Source: JBKCUI01 sp052161625 (lineage in GTDB: Bacteria; Planctomycetota; Planctomycetia; Pirellulales; Pirellulaceae). From it: a stretch of DNA of 64,000 nucleotides. The translations under genes and the position numbers were made by a program. Position 1 is the first letter of the stretch, and every line of letters begins with the position of its first letter. Location of the stretch: assembly GCA_052161625.1 (NCBI GenBank), contig CP197412.1; one strand, written 5' to 3'. Below the pieces are notes generated by a model, which was given only the letters and a program-made list of their open reading frames with translations, had not been told where the DNA came from and did not search any database. Of this stretch, positions 8,771 to 19,100 are shown piece after piece.

Positions 8771-9859
8771 ATGGCCCCTCATCTTCGCAATCGACAGCAA
8801 CGGCTTTTTCGGGAACTTCAGCATCAATCGATCGAGCGGCTGCTGATCACCTCCCCTTTTAATGTGACCTATCTGACGGGATTTACCGGTGAAGATAGTT
8901 TCTTGTACGTCGAAGGAGAGACGCTGACCATTTGGAGCGATGCTCGTTACGAGGAGCAGGTCACCGAAGAATGCCCCGAGCTGGCGTTGGAAATCCGGAA
9001 GCCCACTGAGCTTTTGGTGGATGCGATCCCCAGATGGCTGGGTAAGAAAAAAGTGCATGCCCTGCATGTAGAAACAGGAATGACCAGCTACGCCCAATGG
9101 GAGAGATTGAGCCAGCAAATGGGCTCCCAATCCCTGACGCCTTGCAATGGCATCATCGAACGATTGAGAGAATGCAAGGACGAAGTGGAGCTAGCTGCGA
9201 TCGAACGAGCCATCCACATCGCCGAACGCGCGTTTCTCGCGATGCGGTCGATGCTTGGCGATGATTGGACCGAGAAGAAGGTAGCGGACACACTCGAAGC
9301 CAATATCCGCCAACTTGGAGGAACAACTAGCGCCTTCAAATCGATTGTAGGGGTGGGACCGCGAGCCGCATTGCCGCACGGCCGCCCCTCATCCAAAACC
9401 ATCTCGGAGGACCCGTTCGTGCTGGTGGATTGGGGAGCCAAAGAAGATCTGTATTTAAGCGACATCACACGTGTCATTCTGACCGGCAAACCTTCTTCCA
9501 AACTGCAAAAGGTCTATCAGACCGTTTTGAATGCACAGGTGGCTGCTATCAATGCGATCCGACCAGGAGTATGGATGAGTGAGATCGATGCGATTGCCCG
9601 TGGCGTGATTGAGCAAGCGGGATTTGGTAAACGGTTCACCCACTCACTGGGGCATGGATTTGGATTGCAAATCCACGAAACGGTTCGGTTGGCTCGCGGG
9701 CAAGATCGACCGTTGGAACCGAACATGGTCGTGACCGTCGAACCTGGCATTTATTTACCTGGAGTGCTCGGGGTACGCATCGAAGACGATATTCTCGTAA
9801 CCAAAGACGGGCATCGCGTCCTTTCCCATTTACCCAAGGAGTGGGACGAAATTGCTTAA
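8771..9859 (+). CDS. M24-family metallopeptidase (Xaa-Pro aminopeptidase-like)
   Basis: A 362-residue protein with a creatinase N-terminal domain (about 1-130) and a pita-bread M24 catalytic domain (about 135-355). All five expected metal ligands are visible: Asp220, Asp231, His295 (SLGHGFGL), Glu324 (TVEPGIY) and Glu338 (RIEDD). Size and layout fit the short Xaa-Pro dipeptidase/aminopeptidase P group (PepP/PepQ, YqhT-like), cytoplasmic enzymes that release the residue before proline and usually bind two Mn or Co ions. It starts a plus-strand run with lnt 45 bases downstream. Confidence 0.92.
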   Translation: MAPHLRNRQQRLFRELQHQSIERLLITSPFNVTYLTGFTGEDSFLYVEGETLTIWSDARYEEQVTEECPELALEIRKPTELLVDAIPRWLGKKKVHALHVETGMTSYAQWERLSQQMGSQSLTPCNGIIERLRECKDEVELAAIERAIHIAERAFLAMRSMLGDDWTEKKVADTLEANIRQLGGTTSAFKSIVGVGPRAALPHGRPSSKTISEDPFVLVDWGAKEDLYLSDITRVILTGKPSSKLQKVYQTVLNAQVAAINAIRPGVWMSEIDAIARGVIEQAGFGKRFTHSLGHGFGLQIHETVRLARGQDRPLEPNMVVTVEPGIYLPGVLGVRIEDDILVTKDGHRVLSHLPKEWDEIA

Positions 9860-9904
9860 TGGGACTGTTCATCCTGATCGTTCGTTGCAGTTAGGAAGCC
9901 TACC

Positions 9905-11659
9905 ATGAACGAACCTTGTAGGGCGTCAACGTCGCGCCAGCCTCCTTCGTGGCTACCCGTCTTGTTGATGGGGCTCGGTGCCGGCTTTTATTGGATAGGG
10001 CTCCCTCCGCTCAAGCAACCATGGGCTGGTTATGTGGCTGCATTCTTTTTTGCAGCTGCGACCTATGCACCTTGCGAGTGGAAGCGTTCGACCCTGCTCG
10101 GTGTCTATGGAGTGGCCTGTTTGCTTTGGCTGGGATTGCTGCAGGGCATCCGACTCGCCTATTGGCCTCTATATGGTGGATGGATTGCACTGAGTTTGTA
10201 CGTCGCCATTTATCTACCCGTTTACATGGTGATTGGTCGGTCGCTCCGAACAAACTTTCGCATCCCGTTTCCCATCGCGTGTGCGGTGAGCTGGACAGGC
10301 TTGGAACTGATCCGTTCCTATGTTGCGACTGGCTTCTCGGCTTGCATGCTCGCCCATTCGCAAACGCCGTGGCCACCTATGCTCGGAATCGCAGCACACT
10401 TTGGAATGTTTGGTGTGAGCTTTTTTGTAATGCTCTCCGGCGCATCGGTTTGTTTCTTGTTTGCGAAATTTCTGGAACGCAATTGCGAGGATCGACCACA
10501 AAGTTCTAGAGGGGAACGATTTGCTGCTTCTCTCGCAACAACCGTCTGTTTGGTGTGGGTTGCAGGGTCGATCATCAGCTACCTTCGTTACGATCGGTTT
10601 TTAGCGGAGCACGAGCCAATCAAGCCGCTTGGACGGTTGTTGCTGGTGCAAGGCAATATGCCGACAATGTTCGAATCGGACCCTGAAGGATTGCGGGTCT
10701 CGTGGTCGGAGTACGCGAGACAGACGAGGAAATCGATCTCGGACGAATTGGATCAGCGCATCGACGCGGTCTTGTGGCCAGAGAGCACGTTCGACGATGG
10801 CGTTCCACTGCCCGGGTGGTTTGACTGGGATGGTACAAGCTCCTTTCCTCCCGACTGGCCCAACGAACCTGCAGAACTGGTAGCCGTGATCGAGAGACGA
10901 CTGCGTGAGAAGTGGGCTCGATTGACTCCCACCGCCCCATTTCCAACAACCTATCTCGTTGGGTCTGGGGTTCTTCGGCTGTCAGAGCAAGGATTGCGGA
11001 GATACAACGCCGCCTTGTGGATCCAGCCACCGGACGTGGTAGACGCAACACCGAAGGTCGACTACTACAGCAAACGGCATTTGGTTATGTTTGGCGAGTA
11101 TATTCCGTTGGCCGATTGGTTTCCCGGTTTATTGGCCTCCTTTGGGCTAGGGGCGTTGGACTCTGGCGATCGCTTTGTCGCGTGGAGTCTTCCGTCGGGG
11201 ACTGTTTTGGCGCCGAGTGTCTGCTTTGAAGACGTGGTACCTCAGTTGGTGCATCGGCAAGTGGTGGAGTTGAGCGGGCAGGGAAGAACACCAGATCTCC
11301 TGGTCAACATCACCAACGACGCTTGGTTTCGCGGCTCCAGTTTGTTGGATCACCACTTGAACAATGCGATCGGCTGTGCCGTGGAGAATCGCAGGCCGCT
11401 GCTCGTCGCAGCGAACTCCGGTATATCCGCTTGGATTGATGGTAGTGGTCGCATCGTTCGTTCGCTCGGTCGTTTCGAAGAGGGGACAATCTTGGCCGAA
11501 CCTATTCCGGATGCGCGATGGGGACTTTGGCAACGCGTGGGGGATCTTCCCGCACGAGGGCTTGCGTTTGTCGCAATGATGCCGCTCATCCGTTCGATCA
11601 TGCGGTTTTTCTATTTTCGTTTCTCATCCAGAGTGAGACGAGGCACTCGACCAACATGA
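9905..11659 (+). CDS. lnt: Apolipoprotein N-acyltransferase
   Basis: A 584-residue inner-membrane enzyme for the last step of lipoprotein maturation, transferring an acyl chain from phospholipid to the N-terminal cysteine. The first ~220 residues hold about six to seven membrane segments, and a nitrilase-type domain follows. The catalytic triad is seen as Glu293 (LWPEST), Lys390 (YSKRHLVMFGEYIP) and Cys440 (SVCFEDVVP); NITNDAWF is also typical. The Glu-Lys distance (97) is about 30 longer than in E. coli Lnt (68), which means a small insertion near 300-345. The start has AGGAAG at 9893-9898. Its stop overlaps the next ATG (ATGA at 11656-11659). Confidence 0.95.
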   Translation: MNEPCRASTSRQPPSWLPVLLMGLGAGFYWIGLPPLKQPWAGYVAAFFFAAATYAPCEWKRSTLLGVYGVACLLWLGLLQGIRLAYWPLYGGWIALSLYVAIYLPVYMVIGRSLRTNFRIPFPIACAVSWTGLELIRSYVATGFSACMLAHSQTPWPPMLGIAAHFGMFGVSFFVMLSGASVCFLFAKFLERNCEDRPQSSRGERFAASLATTVCLVWVAGSIISYLRYDRFLAEHEPIKPLGRLLLVQGNMPTMFESDPEGLRVSWSEYARQTRKSISDELDQRIDAVLWPESTFDDGVPLPGWFDWDGTSSFPPDWPNEPAELVAVIERRLREKWARLTPTAPFPTTYLVGSGVLRLSEQGLRRYNAALWIQPPDVVDATPKVDYYSKRHLVMFGEYIPLADWFPGLLASFGLGALDSGDRFVAWSLPSGTVLAPSVCFEDVVPQLVHRQVVELSGQGRTPDLLVNITNDAWFRGSSLLDHHLNNAIGCAVENRRPLLVAANSGISAWIDGSGRIVRSLGRFEEGTILAEPIPDARWGLWQRVGDLPARGLAFVAMMPLIRSIMRFFYFRFSSRVRRGTRPT

Positions 11660-12942
11660 TCCCAGCGAAACTGATCGCCAAGAAGCGAGATGGGCACGAA
11701 TTGTCGACCGACGAGATTCGGGATGTGATCGCCGCGTATGCGAAGGGAGATTTGCCCGAGTACCAAATGGCAGCCCTCGCTATGGCGATTTATCTTCGCG
11801 GAATGACCGATAGGGAAATCGTCGACCTCACGATGGCGATGGTGGCGTCTGGTGATACGCTTGCACCGGTTGGATCGGCGCCACGAGTCGACAAGCACTC
11901 CACGGGAGGGTTGGGAGACAAGACTTCGTTAATCATCGCGCCGATGCTGGCATGTCTTGGGTTTCATGTCCCGATGGTCAGCGGGCGAGGTTTGGGCATC
12001 ACTGGCGGAACGCTTGATAAGCTGGAAGCAATTCCTGGCTATCGAACCGATCTCAGCGAAAAAGAGATTAGCAAACAGCTTGATCAGATTGGGTGTGTCA
12101 TCACCGGTGCAACGGATCGTTTAGTTCCAGCAGATCGCAAACTTTATGCCCTTCGCGATGTGACCGCGACTGTGCCGTCGATTCCGTTGATTTCCGCGAG
12201 CATTATGTCGAAGAAGATCGCCGAATCACTTCAAGGTCTGGTCTTAGACGTCAAATTCGGGAGCGGTAGTTTTCAGCGAGACGCAGCGCAGGCTCGGGTG
12301 CTCAAGTCGAAATTGCAGAAGATCGGCGAGTTGGCAGGGGTTAGTACGGTTGCACTACTTTCCGATATGACGCAACCTTTGGGGGAAATGATCGGAAATG
12401 CGTGCGAGGTGTTGGAAGCCATAGACGTGTTGCAGGGGAGAGGGAGTGCTACGGTTCGAACTCTCTCGATTGAACTTTCGGCTCGATTATTGAATCGCCT
12501 GGATCCTTCCTGCGACTTGTCGGCACAGAGGCAAAGGCTGATTGGTTTGTTGGAGTCGGGAGAAGCGTTCGCGAGATTCGAGCAGATGGTTGCAGCGCAA
12601 GGAGGAGATTGGAAGCGCATGGCCCCGCTGGAAAAAGAGAATCCGGTTCTGGCATCCGCTTCGATGCGTGGTGTCCTGACCGAAATCGATTGCCTGACAA
12701 TCGGGTACGGGATGATCGATCTTGGAGGAGGGCGTTCGAAAAAGGAAGATGCGGTCAGGCCGGGAGTCGGGATTCGATGGTTGTCCCCTCTCGGCACCGT
12801 GGTCACGCCAGGGCAAACACTCGCTGTCATCTATTCCAATGAATACATGGAAGCGTCCGCAGTGGGGGAGTCGATCAAAAAAGGATTAAAATTCGATTCC
12901 CGAAGCACGCGAGAATTTCCGCCTCTTTGGGATGCGAACTGA
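11656..12942 (+). CDS. pdp: Pyrimidine-nucleoside (thymidine) phosphorylase
   Basis: A 428-residue enzyme of the thymidine/pyrimidine-nucleoside phosphorylase family, which cleaves nucleosides with phosphate to base and (deoxy)ribose-1-phosphate. It shows the N-terminal helical domain (LPEYQMAALAMAIYLRGM), the phosphate-site motif DKHSTGGLGDK, the family signature SGRGLGITGGTLDKLE (the usual His of GHTGGT is Ile) and the C-terminal hammerhead domain. Length is normal. The start at 11656 gives a 4-base overlap with lnt, so translation is probably coupled. Whether it accepts uridine as well as thymidine cannot be read from the sequence. Confidence 0.93.
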   Translation: MIPAKLIAKKRDGHELSTDEIRDVIAAYAKGDLPEYQMAALAMAIYLRGMTDREIVDLTMAMVASGDTLAPVGSAPRVDKHSTGGLGDKTSLIIAPMLACLGFHVPMVSGRGLGITGGTLDKLEAIPGYRTDLSEKEISKQLDQIGCVITGATDRLVPADRKLYALRDVTATVPSIPLISASIMSKKIAESLQGLVLDVKFGSGSFQRDAAQARVLKSKLQKIGELAGVSTVALLSDMTQPLGEMIGNACEVLEAIDVLQGRGSATVRTLSIELSARLLNRLDPSCDLSAQRQRLIGLLESGEAFARFEQMVAAQGGDWKRMAPLEKENPVLASASMRGVLTEIDCLTIGYGMIDLGGGRSKKEDAVRPGVGIRWLSPLGTVVTPGQTLAVIYSNEYMEASAVGESIKKGLKFDSRSTREFPPLWDAN

Positions 12943-12954
12943 GCCTATCCAACC

Positions 12955-13686
12955 ATGCAAAACGACGAAAGTACACGAACGATTGAAGAAGACTACCATC
13001 CTTTAGATCCCAACATTGTCGCAGCGGAACGCATAGTCGGTGCAGTTGTTTTGGCCGCGATGGTGGTGTTTGGTTTGATCGGTTGGCTATTGATTGCGTT
13101 TTTGGTCTTGGACGGCATCGGGTGGCAGTCCTTGCTATGCGGACTGGGAATCGCTTCGTTCCTCACAGGGCTTGCAGTTCTCTTCTGGTTCGATCCATTG
13201 TGGAAGCACCGTACAACCCGATGGCGTGAAACGGATGGGGGATTTGAATTGAAACGTGGGTACATTTGGTGGCATCATATATTTGTTCCTAGGGAGAGGA
13301 TTCAACACACGGATGTCGTGCAAGGACCCATTCTGCGGCGCTTTGAAATGGCAACCTTAGTCATCAACACGGCCGGTACTCACGAGTATTCGATCAGTGT
13401 CGAAGGATTGCCCTTGAAGCAGGCCGAGGCGCTTCGGTCTTCCCTGTTGCCGCGACGCAGGAATCCATTGAGCATCGCAGAAGGTCCCGAGCCTGCGATT
13501 CCCGTCTCTCGTCCGGCGTCGGGTACCAGCACAGGCGAGCCATCGGACGCAGTGAGCGCGATCGAATCCAGTACGGTCCCTGAACCTTGGGTCCCCGAAC
13601 CTTTGGAGCCCGAACCTTTGAAGCCCGAACAGGTGGAATCTACAGAGAAGCCCAATCGATTGGGACCCGAGCATGAACAATCCTAA
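12955..13686 (+). CDS. Membrane PH-domain protein (YdbS-like) with Pro-Glu-rich tail
   Basis: A 243-residue protein. Two hydrophobic helices near residues 25-80 are followed by a bacterial PH domain (bPH2/DUF304), with KRGYIWWHHIFVPRERIQHTD and RRFEMATLVINTAGT as characteristic parts. The last ~75 residues are low-complexity, with repeated PEP/EPL units near 205-225, probably a disordered cytoplasmic tail. It corresponds to YdbS in the Bacillus YdbS-YdbT pair, where the partner carries three PH domains; that pair has been linked to antimicrobial-peptide resistance. The gene overlaps the next by 14 bases. Confidence 0.85.
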   Translation: MQNDESTRTIEEDYHPLDPNIVAAERIVGAVVLAAMVVFGLIGWLLIAFLVLDGIGWQSLLCGLGIASFLTGLAVLFWFDPLWKHRTTRWRETDGGFELKRGYIWWHHIFVPRERIQHTDVVQGPILRRFEMATLVINTAGTHEYSISVEGLPLKQAEALRSSLLPRRRNPLSIAEGPEPAIPVSRPASGTSTGEPSDAVSAIESSTVPEPWVPEPLEPEPLKPEQVESTEKPNRLGPEHEQS

Positions 13687-15361
13687 CTCCGCATTGGAAT
13701 CTTCAGATAGGCGTTCACTCCATCCACTTTCGCTGGTATTCGATATCGGAAGCCGAATCCGAGAGAATCTAATTCCTGCATTGTTTGCAGGTTTCTCGGT
13801 AGCAACTGGGGGAATGATCGGTCTGTATGTCGGATTCTCGATCTTTGCAATCGCCATCGGCTTCTCGATCGTAAGATTCTTCACTTACCGGTACACGCTT
13901 ACAGACAGCGAACTGCAGATTGATTACGGATTATTGTTCCGTACACATAGGTCGATTCCAGTCGACCGAATTCAAAATATAGATTCGGTCCAGAATCTCT
14001 TCCATCGTTTGTTCCGTGTTGCCGAAGTCAAAATCGAGACCGCTTCGGGGAGCGAGCCAGAAGCGGTCATGAGAGTCCTCGGTATGGAGGAGATTGATCG
14101 GCTGCGCGAACGGTTGTTGACCCACTCAGAGCCATATAGGCCGGCAAGCGATGGTCCAGAGACCGTTTCGGGCCTTGCTGAAACGATTCTAGAAAACGCG
14201 GCCGAGCCCTCTACTTTACCTGCCGAAACGTTGGTGTTGGAGCTGCCACTGCGAGTATTGCTTCAAGCCGGTTTGCTGAGTAACCGTGGGCAAGTGCTAG
14301 CGGCGGTTCTGATCGGCTATTTGTTTCAAACCAATTCGTTTTCTGGGGACTGGTGGACCGGCAAAGAGAACTCGGCGCAGAGAGCGTACTGGCGGAATCG
14401 CATCCGGGAGTTTTGGTCCAGCGCGGTCCAACAATCGGAGTCGGTTGGATTTGGAACTAGCTTCTGGCGGAGCGCGTTACTACTCCTCGTCATCCTGTTT
14501 GTTCTATTGCTTCTCTTTAGACTCTTCGGCATGGCTTGGTATGTATTGAAGTTTTCGGGTTATCGATTGACGAGTAGGGGGGATGAGTTGCATGTCCAGT
14601 GCGGACTTTTCACGCGAGTATCTGCGACGATTCCAAGACGCCGCATTCAAGTCATTTCGGTGCACCGAGGTTGGGTTGCGAGGCTATGCGGACTCGCGTC
14701 GATCCGGCTCGAGACCTCAGGGGGAGGGATGGGGAGCGAAGCGGAGGACGCTTCCCAGACCATTGGTCGGAGGTGGTTCGTCCCCATTTTGAAGGAAGCC
14801 GATTTGAATTGCGTATTGCGATCCATCGATCCAGAGCTTCGGTGGGACCTTCCGTCGATCGATTGGGTGCCCCTGGCAAGCAATGCGGGTTGGCGGATGA
14901 TTCGATCCCTCTGGATCACGACAACACTACTGCTTGGTGTCGTCGGAGTGATCGCATGGTTTCTAGATTGGCGATGGATGGCATGGGGGGGAGCGATCGC
15001 AGCGGTATTTTTGGTGGCGGGGACGATGCTCGCGCGACAGCGAGCGAGGAGCAGGAAGTTCGCTCGATGGGGCAAGTTCTTCTTGCTTCGCGGTGGACTG
15101 CTGCTTCAGAAGACTTCCATTGGGTTTCAAGACAAGATTCAATCGGTATCGCTTCGCGAATCCCCGTTCGATCGACGTTGGAAGATGGCATCCATTGCGA
15201 TCGACACCTCGGGCGCAGGCGTCGCGGATCACGAACTTAAAATTGAACTCCTCGACGTTGAAAAGGCTCGACTAGAGTACGAGGCATTGCGCCAATGGAA
15301 TAGTCTGATGACTTCTCAGATCATCCCTCCACACCCCCCTTGCACCCATCCCAAAATTTGA
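13673..15361 (+). CDS. Membrane protein with three PH domains (YdbT-like)
   Basis: A 562-residue protein with three bacterial PH_2 modules, each preceded by a pair of hydrophobic helices: about 65-150 (YTLTDSELQIDYGLLFRTHR, then SIPVDRIQNID), 290-385 (LTSRGDELHVQCGLF, then TIPRRRIQVISV) and 455-545 (FLLRGGLLLQKTSIGFQDKI). This matches YdbT architecture. The start at 13673 overlaps the YdbS-like gene by 14 bases in another frame, as expected for a coupled pair. It probably forms a membrane complex with its neighbour. It ends the plus-strand run and converges on the PEP-CTERM gene. Confidence 0.87.
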   Translation: MNNPNSALESSDRRSLHPLSLVFDIGSRIRENLIPALFAGFSVATGGMIGLYVGFSIFAIAIGFSIVRFFTYRYTLTDSELQIDYGLLFRTHRSIPVDRIQNIDSVQNLFHRLFRVAEVKIETASGSEPEAVMRVLGMEEIDRLRERLLTHSEPYRPASDGPETVSGLAETILENAAEPSTLPAETLVLELPLRVLLQAGLLSNRGQVLAAVLIGYLFQTNSFSGDWWTGKENSAQRAYWRNRIREFWSSAVQQSESVGFGTSFWRSALLLLVILFVLLLLFRLFGMAWYVLKFSGYRLTSRGDELHVQCGLFTRVSATIPRRRIQVISVHRGWVARLCGLASIRLETSGGGMGSEAEDASQTIGRRWFVPILKEADLNCVLRSIDPELRWDLPSIDWVPLASNAGWRMIRSLWITTTLLLGVVGVIAWFLDWRWMAWGGAIAAVFLVAGTMLARQRARSRKFARWGKFFLLRGGLLLQKTSIGFQDKIQSVSLRESPFDRRWKMASIAIDTSGAGVADHELKIELLDVEKARLEYEALRQWNSLMTSQIIPPHPPCTHPKI

Positions 15362-15394
15362 ATGACTGTCGTGGCTTAGAATTGCGATCGCAGT

Positions 15395-16075
15395 TTAGCC
15401 CTTTCTCGTTCGCCGATATCCAATAAGTATGAAAGCAGAACCAATCAAAATCAAAGACCCAGGCTCCGGCACTGCCGTGACAGAGAACTGATTGTAAAAA
15501 GTCCCCGCACTGTTTCCATGTGTCCCTAAATCTTCTGGAAATCCATCTCCAATCACAGAATTCACGGGCCCGCCAAACTGCATCGCGTCCGGAACAAATC
15601 GAAATTGAAAATCACCAGACGCACCTGCATTTATATCGAATGAAATGGAGAACATTCGAGTTAGCGTTCCTGGTACTAATGTACTACCGCTGTCGATGGC
15701 GTTGGAGACGATGATATTGTGCCCTGGAACCGGATCCGCTTGAATTAAACTTGGGTCAATAAAAAGACCAAAATTGGCTGGAGGCGGATTTGAAATCATT
15801 CCACCTGTGAAGTCGACGGAAAAGTTAGAAAAAATGGATGGGATCGTTGTTGTATTACCAATCTGGAATGCCAGCGAGTAGGCTTCGATCCTCGTTGGAG
15901 ATCCGACTGTCGTGTCGGAAGCATGAGCCCAAAGCGTTGCACGTGACCCTGCAAGAAAGGATTGATTACTGCCAGATCCATCTTGTGAACCAAGACTCAC
16001 TAAGAAGTCTGCATTCGCGACTTTTTCACCGTGCAAACATAATGCAAGTGTCAAAAATGTTAATTTCTTTAGCAT
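15395..16075 (-). CDS. PEP-CTERM-anchored exported protein
   Basis: A 226-residue secreted protein. It has an N-terminal signal peptide (MLKKLTFLTLALCLHG) and a C-terminal PEP-CTERM sorting signal: VPEPGS, a hydrophobic segment (LILIGSAFILIGY) and a basic end (RRTRKG). The signal is processed by the EpsH/exosortase system in bacteria that make exopolysaccharide; no exosortase is in this window. The middle part is Ser/Thr/Asn-rich and probably beta-structured, without a recognised domain. It lies 46 bases downstream of the giant gene on the same strand, so it may share its transcript. Confidence 0.85.
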   Translation of the reverse strand: MLKKLTFLTLALCLHGEKVANADFLVSLGSQDGSGSNQSFLAGSRATLWAHASDTTVGSPTRIEAYSLAFQIGNTTTIPSIFSNFSVDFTGGMISNPPPANFGLFIDPSLIQADPVPGHNIIVSNAIDSGSTLVPGTLTRMFSISFDINAGASGDFQFRFVPDAMQFGGPVNSVIGDGFPEDLGTHGNSAGTFYNQFSVTAVPEPGSLILIGSAFILIGYRRTRKG

Positions 16076-16121
16076 GTTTAGAGATATCTCAAAAGGAAAG
16101 GGGAATAGAGAAAATTATACG

Positions 16122-19100
16122 TTATGGTACCCGGCGAGAACCTACTCGCTTGGTGACAGCTGTTCGGTCGGCAATTCCTTGTGATCCATTGCCATCCACA
16201 TCGAAGAAAAGGTTGTAACTAGGTGAACCAACATTGAATGTCAAAGAACTAATAAATTGAACATCCAAGGAATTTACGACTCCGTTGTTATCTAGGTCTC
16301 CAGGTAATACGTTGAATTGGTAAGTAAGATCTCCTCCTGCGTTTCCGTTACCCGATTGATTGGTAACGTTGTTGGTCCACTCTCCATCCAAAGCGTTTCC
16401 GGATGAGTCGGTAACACCAGCCGCAACGATGCGTATCGTGAAAGATCCTGGATCCAAATCTTGGTTCAGTGAAACAGTTGCAATGTTGGTCACGCTGTTG
16501 TAGGTAACTCCGACAACACTTGGAATAGAACCATTGGTGTTGTCTGCTCTTACTCCCGGTGTTCCGGTGATAATAAAATCACTCGGACTCAGTGATGTTT
16601 GCACGTCCTCATTGAATTGAAAGCGAATTTGATTGATATTAGTCCAAGTTAAGTTTTTCGATTGCTGCGATCCAGTGGGCATTTTGTATCCACGAGCATT
16701 TCCATCGCCTAATCCCCCGTCTGCCAAATCAACAAATCTAGTCGCTGGAACAGTAAAGGTTGTAGGGTCATTAGGCCAAGAACTCGATCGCATAAAAACG
16801 TTCGTGACACGAGGTCCTGATGAATCCGTGGACCCAATATTAAAATTGATTCGATTAGGCGTCGGATCTGTGTCGAATCCGCCATTGGCGGTCCCGCCGT
16901 TGTCGATGACTGCAAAGTCAAAGCCAGCATAGTCGACGCCAAACCCGTTGATCGATGGCGTATAGACAAAATTACCGGCGGCAATGTCCGTCTGGGAAAT
17001 GACAGTGTTAGTCGCTGTTATGGTTGTACCATTTAGTTTGAGAGTTCCGCGTCCAGCGATAGGCAAACTGGTAATGCGTACACCATTCAAGGTATTGGCT
17101 AGAGAATCGGCGGTGTCGCTAAAACCAAAATCCACCTCTGCAAACACGATATCGGCAGCTTGAACATTGGGGGTTTGAGTTCTGGAAATCGTTTTGTTCG
17201 TACCTGACGGGGCGTCATTTACAGAGGTAATATTGATCTGCACCGTACCAGTCGCGATTCCCCCCACGCCATCTAGAAGGCGGTAAGTAAAGCTTGTAAG
17301 GCCATTTGCATTCGCTAATGGTGTGAAGCTGAATGAACCGTCGGCTAGCATGGAAACCGTACCTTTGGAAGGTTGGGTAAGCAGCACGCTGGTCAACGCG
17401 TCTCCATCTGGATCGCTATCGTTCAGTTGCACGTTTCCACTAAATATTTGGTCCTCTAAAACGAGCGGCGCAGCATTTCCAAACACATCAGAATTCGCAA
17501 TCGGAGGACGATTACCTCCACCTAAATTCAACGTCACATTGGCTGTGGAAGTGAGGGATCCGTCGGTAATCGTATAGGTGAAGGATTGAGTTCCGGGCGA
17601 ACCGTTCGGGAAGAAGTGGAAGTTAACATTTCCATTTCGACTTACCAGCTCGAGGCGTCCCAATGTCAAGAATACTGGAACTCCGATTTCGATGGCCACG
17701 CCGTTGACGTGAGTCACCAGGATAGGATCGTTATCTGGGTCGGAGTCGTTCGCCAAAACTTGTAAGGCCTGTACGGCAAGCGTTGAGCCTGAGAACGAAT
17801 CCGGAGACGCAATGGGAGCTTGGTTTGAATTTCCAAGTGACGCGATGGTGATTGGAAAGACTTGAGTAAGCGAACTGCCCAAGGCATCGGTAGCGACCAC
17901 CGACACAAATTGCTGTTGCCCGAGCGACATGCCGGCTCGATTGTTTATCACCAACTGAGAATTGACAATCGCAAAATTGTTCGCGCTTTGGCTGGCAATC
18001 GAGTAAGTGTGAGTGTCGGCCAAATCAACATCGGTTGTGAGGAATGTACCGACGACGTTCGATTGTGTTACTGTTTCTCCACTCAATGCGACCTTCTTGG
18101 GTGCATCATTTCTACCTTGGATCGTGATCGTAACACTCGCTGTCGATGTCGCTCCCGTTGTATCGGCGATAGTGTAGGAGAATACGTCGATCGCCGATCC
18201 GCTGGCATTCAAGTAATCGAATGCTCCGTTAGGTTGGTAGTCGTACGAACCATCGAGCTCTACGGTCAACAACGCACCCGACGGTAAGGTGAACTGTTGC
18301 CCAACATGGTTTGCATGCCCATTGACAGCGACAACGTGACGGATGTCTGCATTGTCTACGTCTCGATCTCCGGCCAACAAACCTGCTGCCGAATAATGCT
18401 GAGCGACTTGAGTAGCCGTTAAAGCGGTGTTGTAGAGAGCGACCTCGTCGATCGTCCCAATAAAGTTAAAACCATTGGTAACTGTCAGTGGTGCACTATG
18501 GAATCGAGTCGTCGCCGCCGCGCCGATAGTCGTAGAGCCCGAATGGTTGGCAATGCCACTGAAGGCTGTCGTACCCGTGGCAACTTGGATGCCGTTCACA
18601 TAAAGTCGCGCCGTGCTGGCACCGAAAACGGCAACCACATGGTAGGAAGTGTTGCTCGCAATCGCGGTTGTCACGGTGGGACCAAATGCATTTGCATTCC
18701 AGGTTCCGAAGTAGAGTTGTCCAGCATCGATGTAAATATTGAGGCCGCTGGTTGTGTTGCCTTGTTCGTAAATCACCTGTCTAGGCTGAACGTTCGACGC
18801 ATTGAACCAGACTTCAATCGATTTTGCCGTCGTGCTACCAGCAAAATTGTCGATAAGCGTGGACGCAGGAATACTGATGGACTCGTTCCCCTTAAACTTC
18901 AAACTAAAGTCTGGAGAGTTCGCGAGCAAACTAACAGAAGAGTAGCCGAGGTTACCATTGATCATTCCATCCGGAGTACTCGGTGCGAGTCGGTTGGCAG
19001 CGACGGTTCCGGTATTGTCATTCAATCGCCAGTATGCGACGGGAGAATCGACCAAAATGGCATCATCGTATTTACCCGATGAGATGCGAATGGTGGAATC

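Noticed and set aside
12273..12830. A 185-codon minus-strand frame
   Set aside because: Antisense shadow of the phosphorylase gene, Arg/Ser/Pro-rich and without domains.
14599..15240. A 213-codon plus-strand frame
   Set aside because: Alternative frame of the three-PH-domain gene, with the Arg/Ser-rich composition of a shadow.
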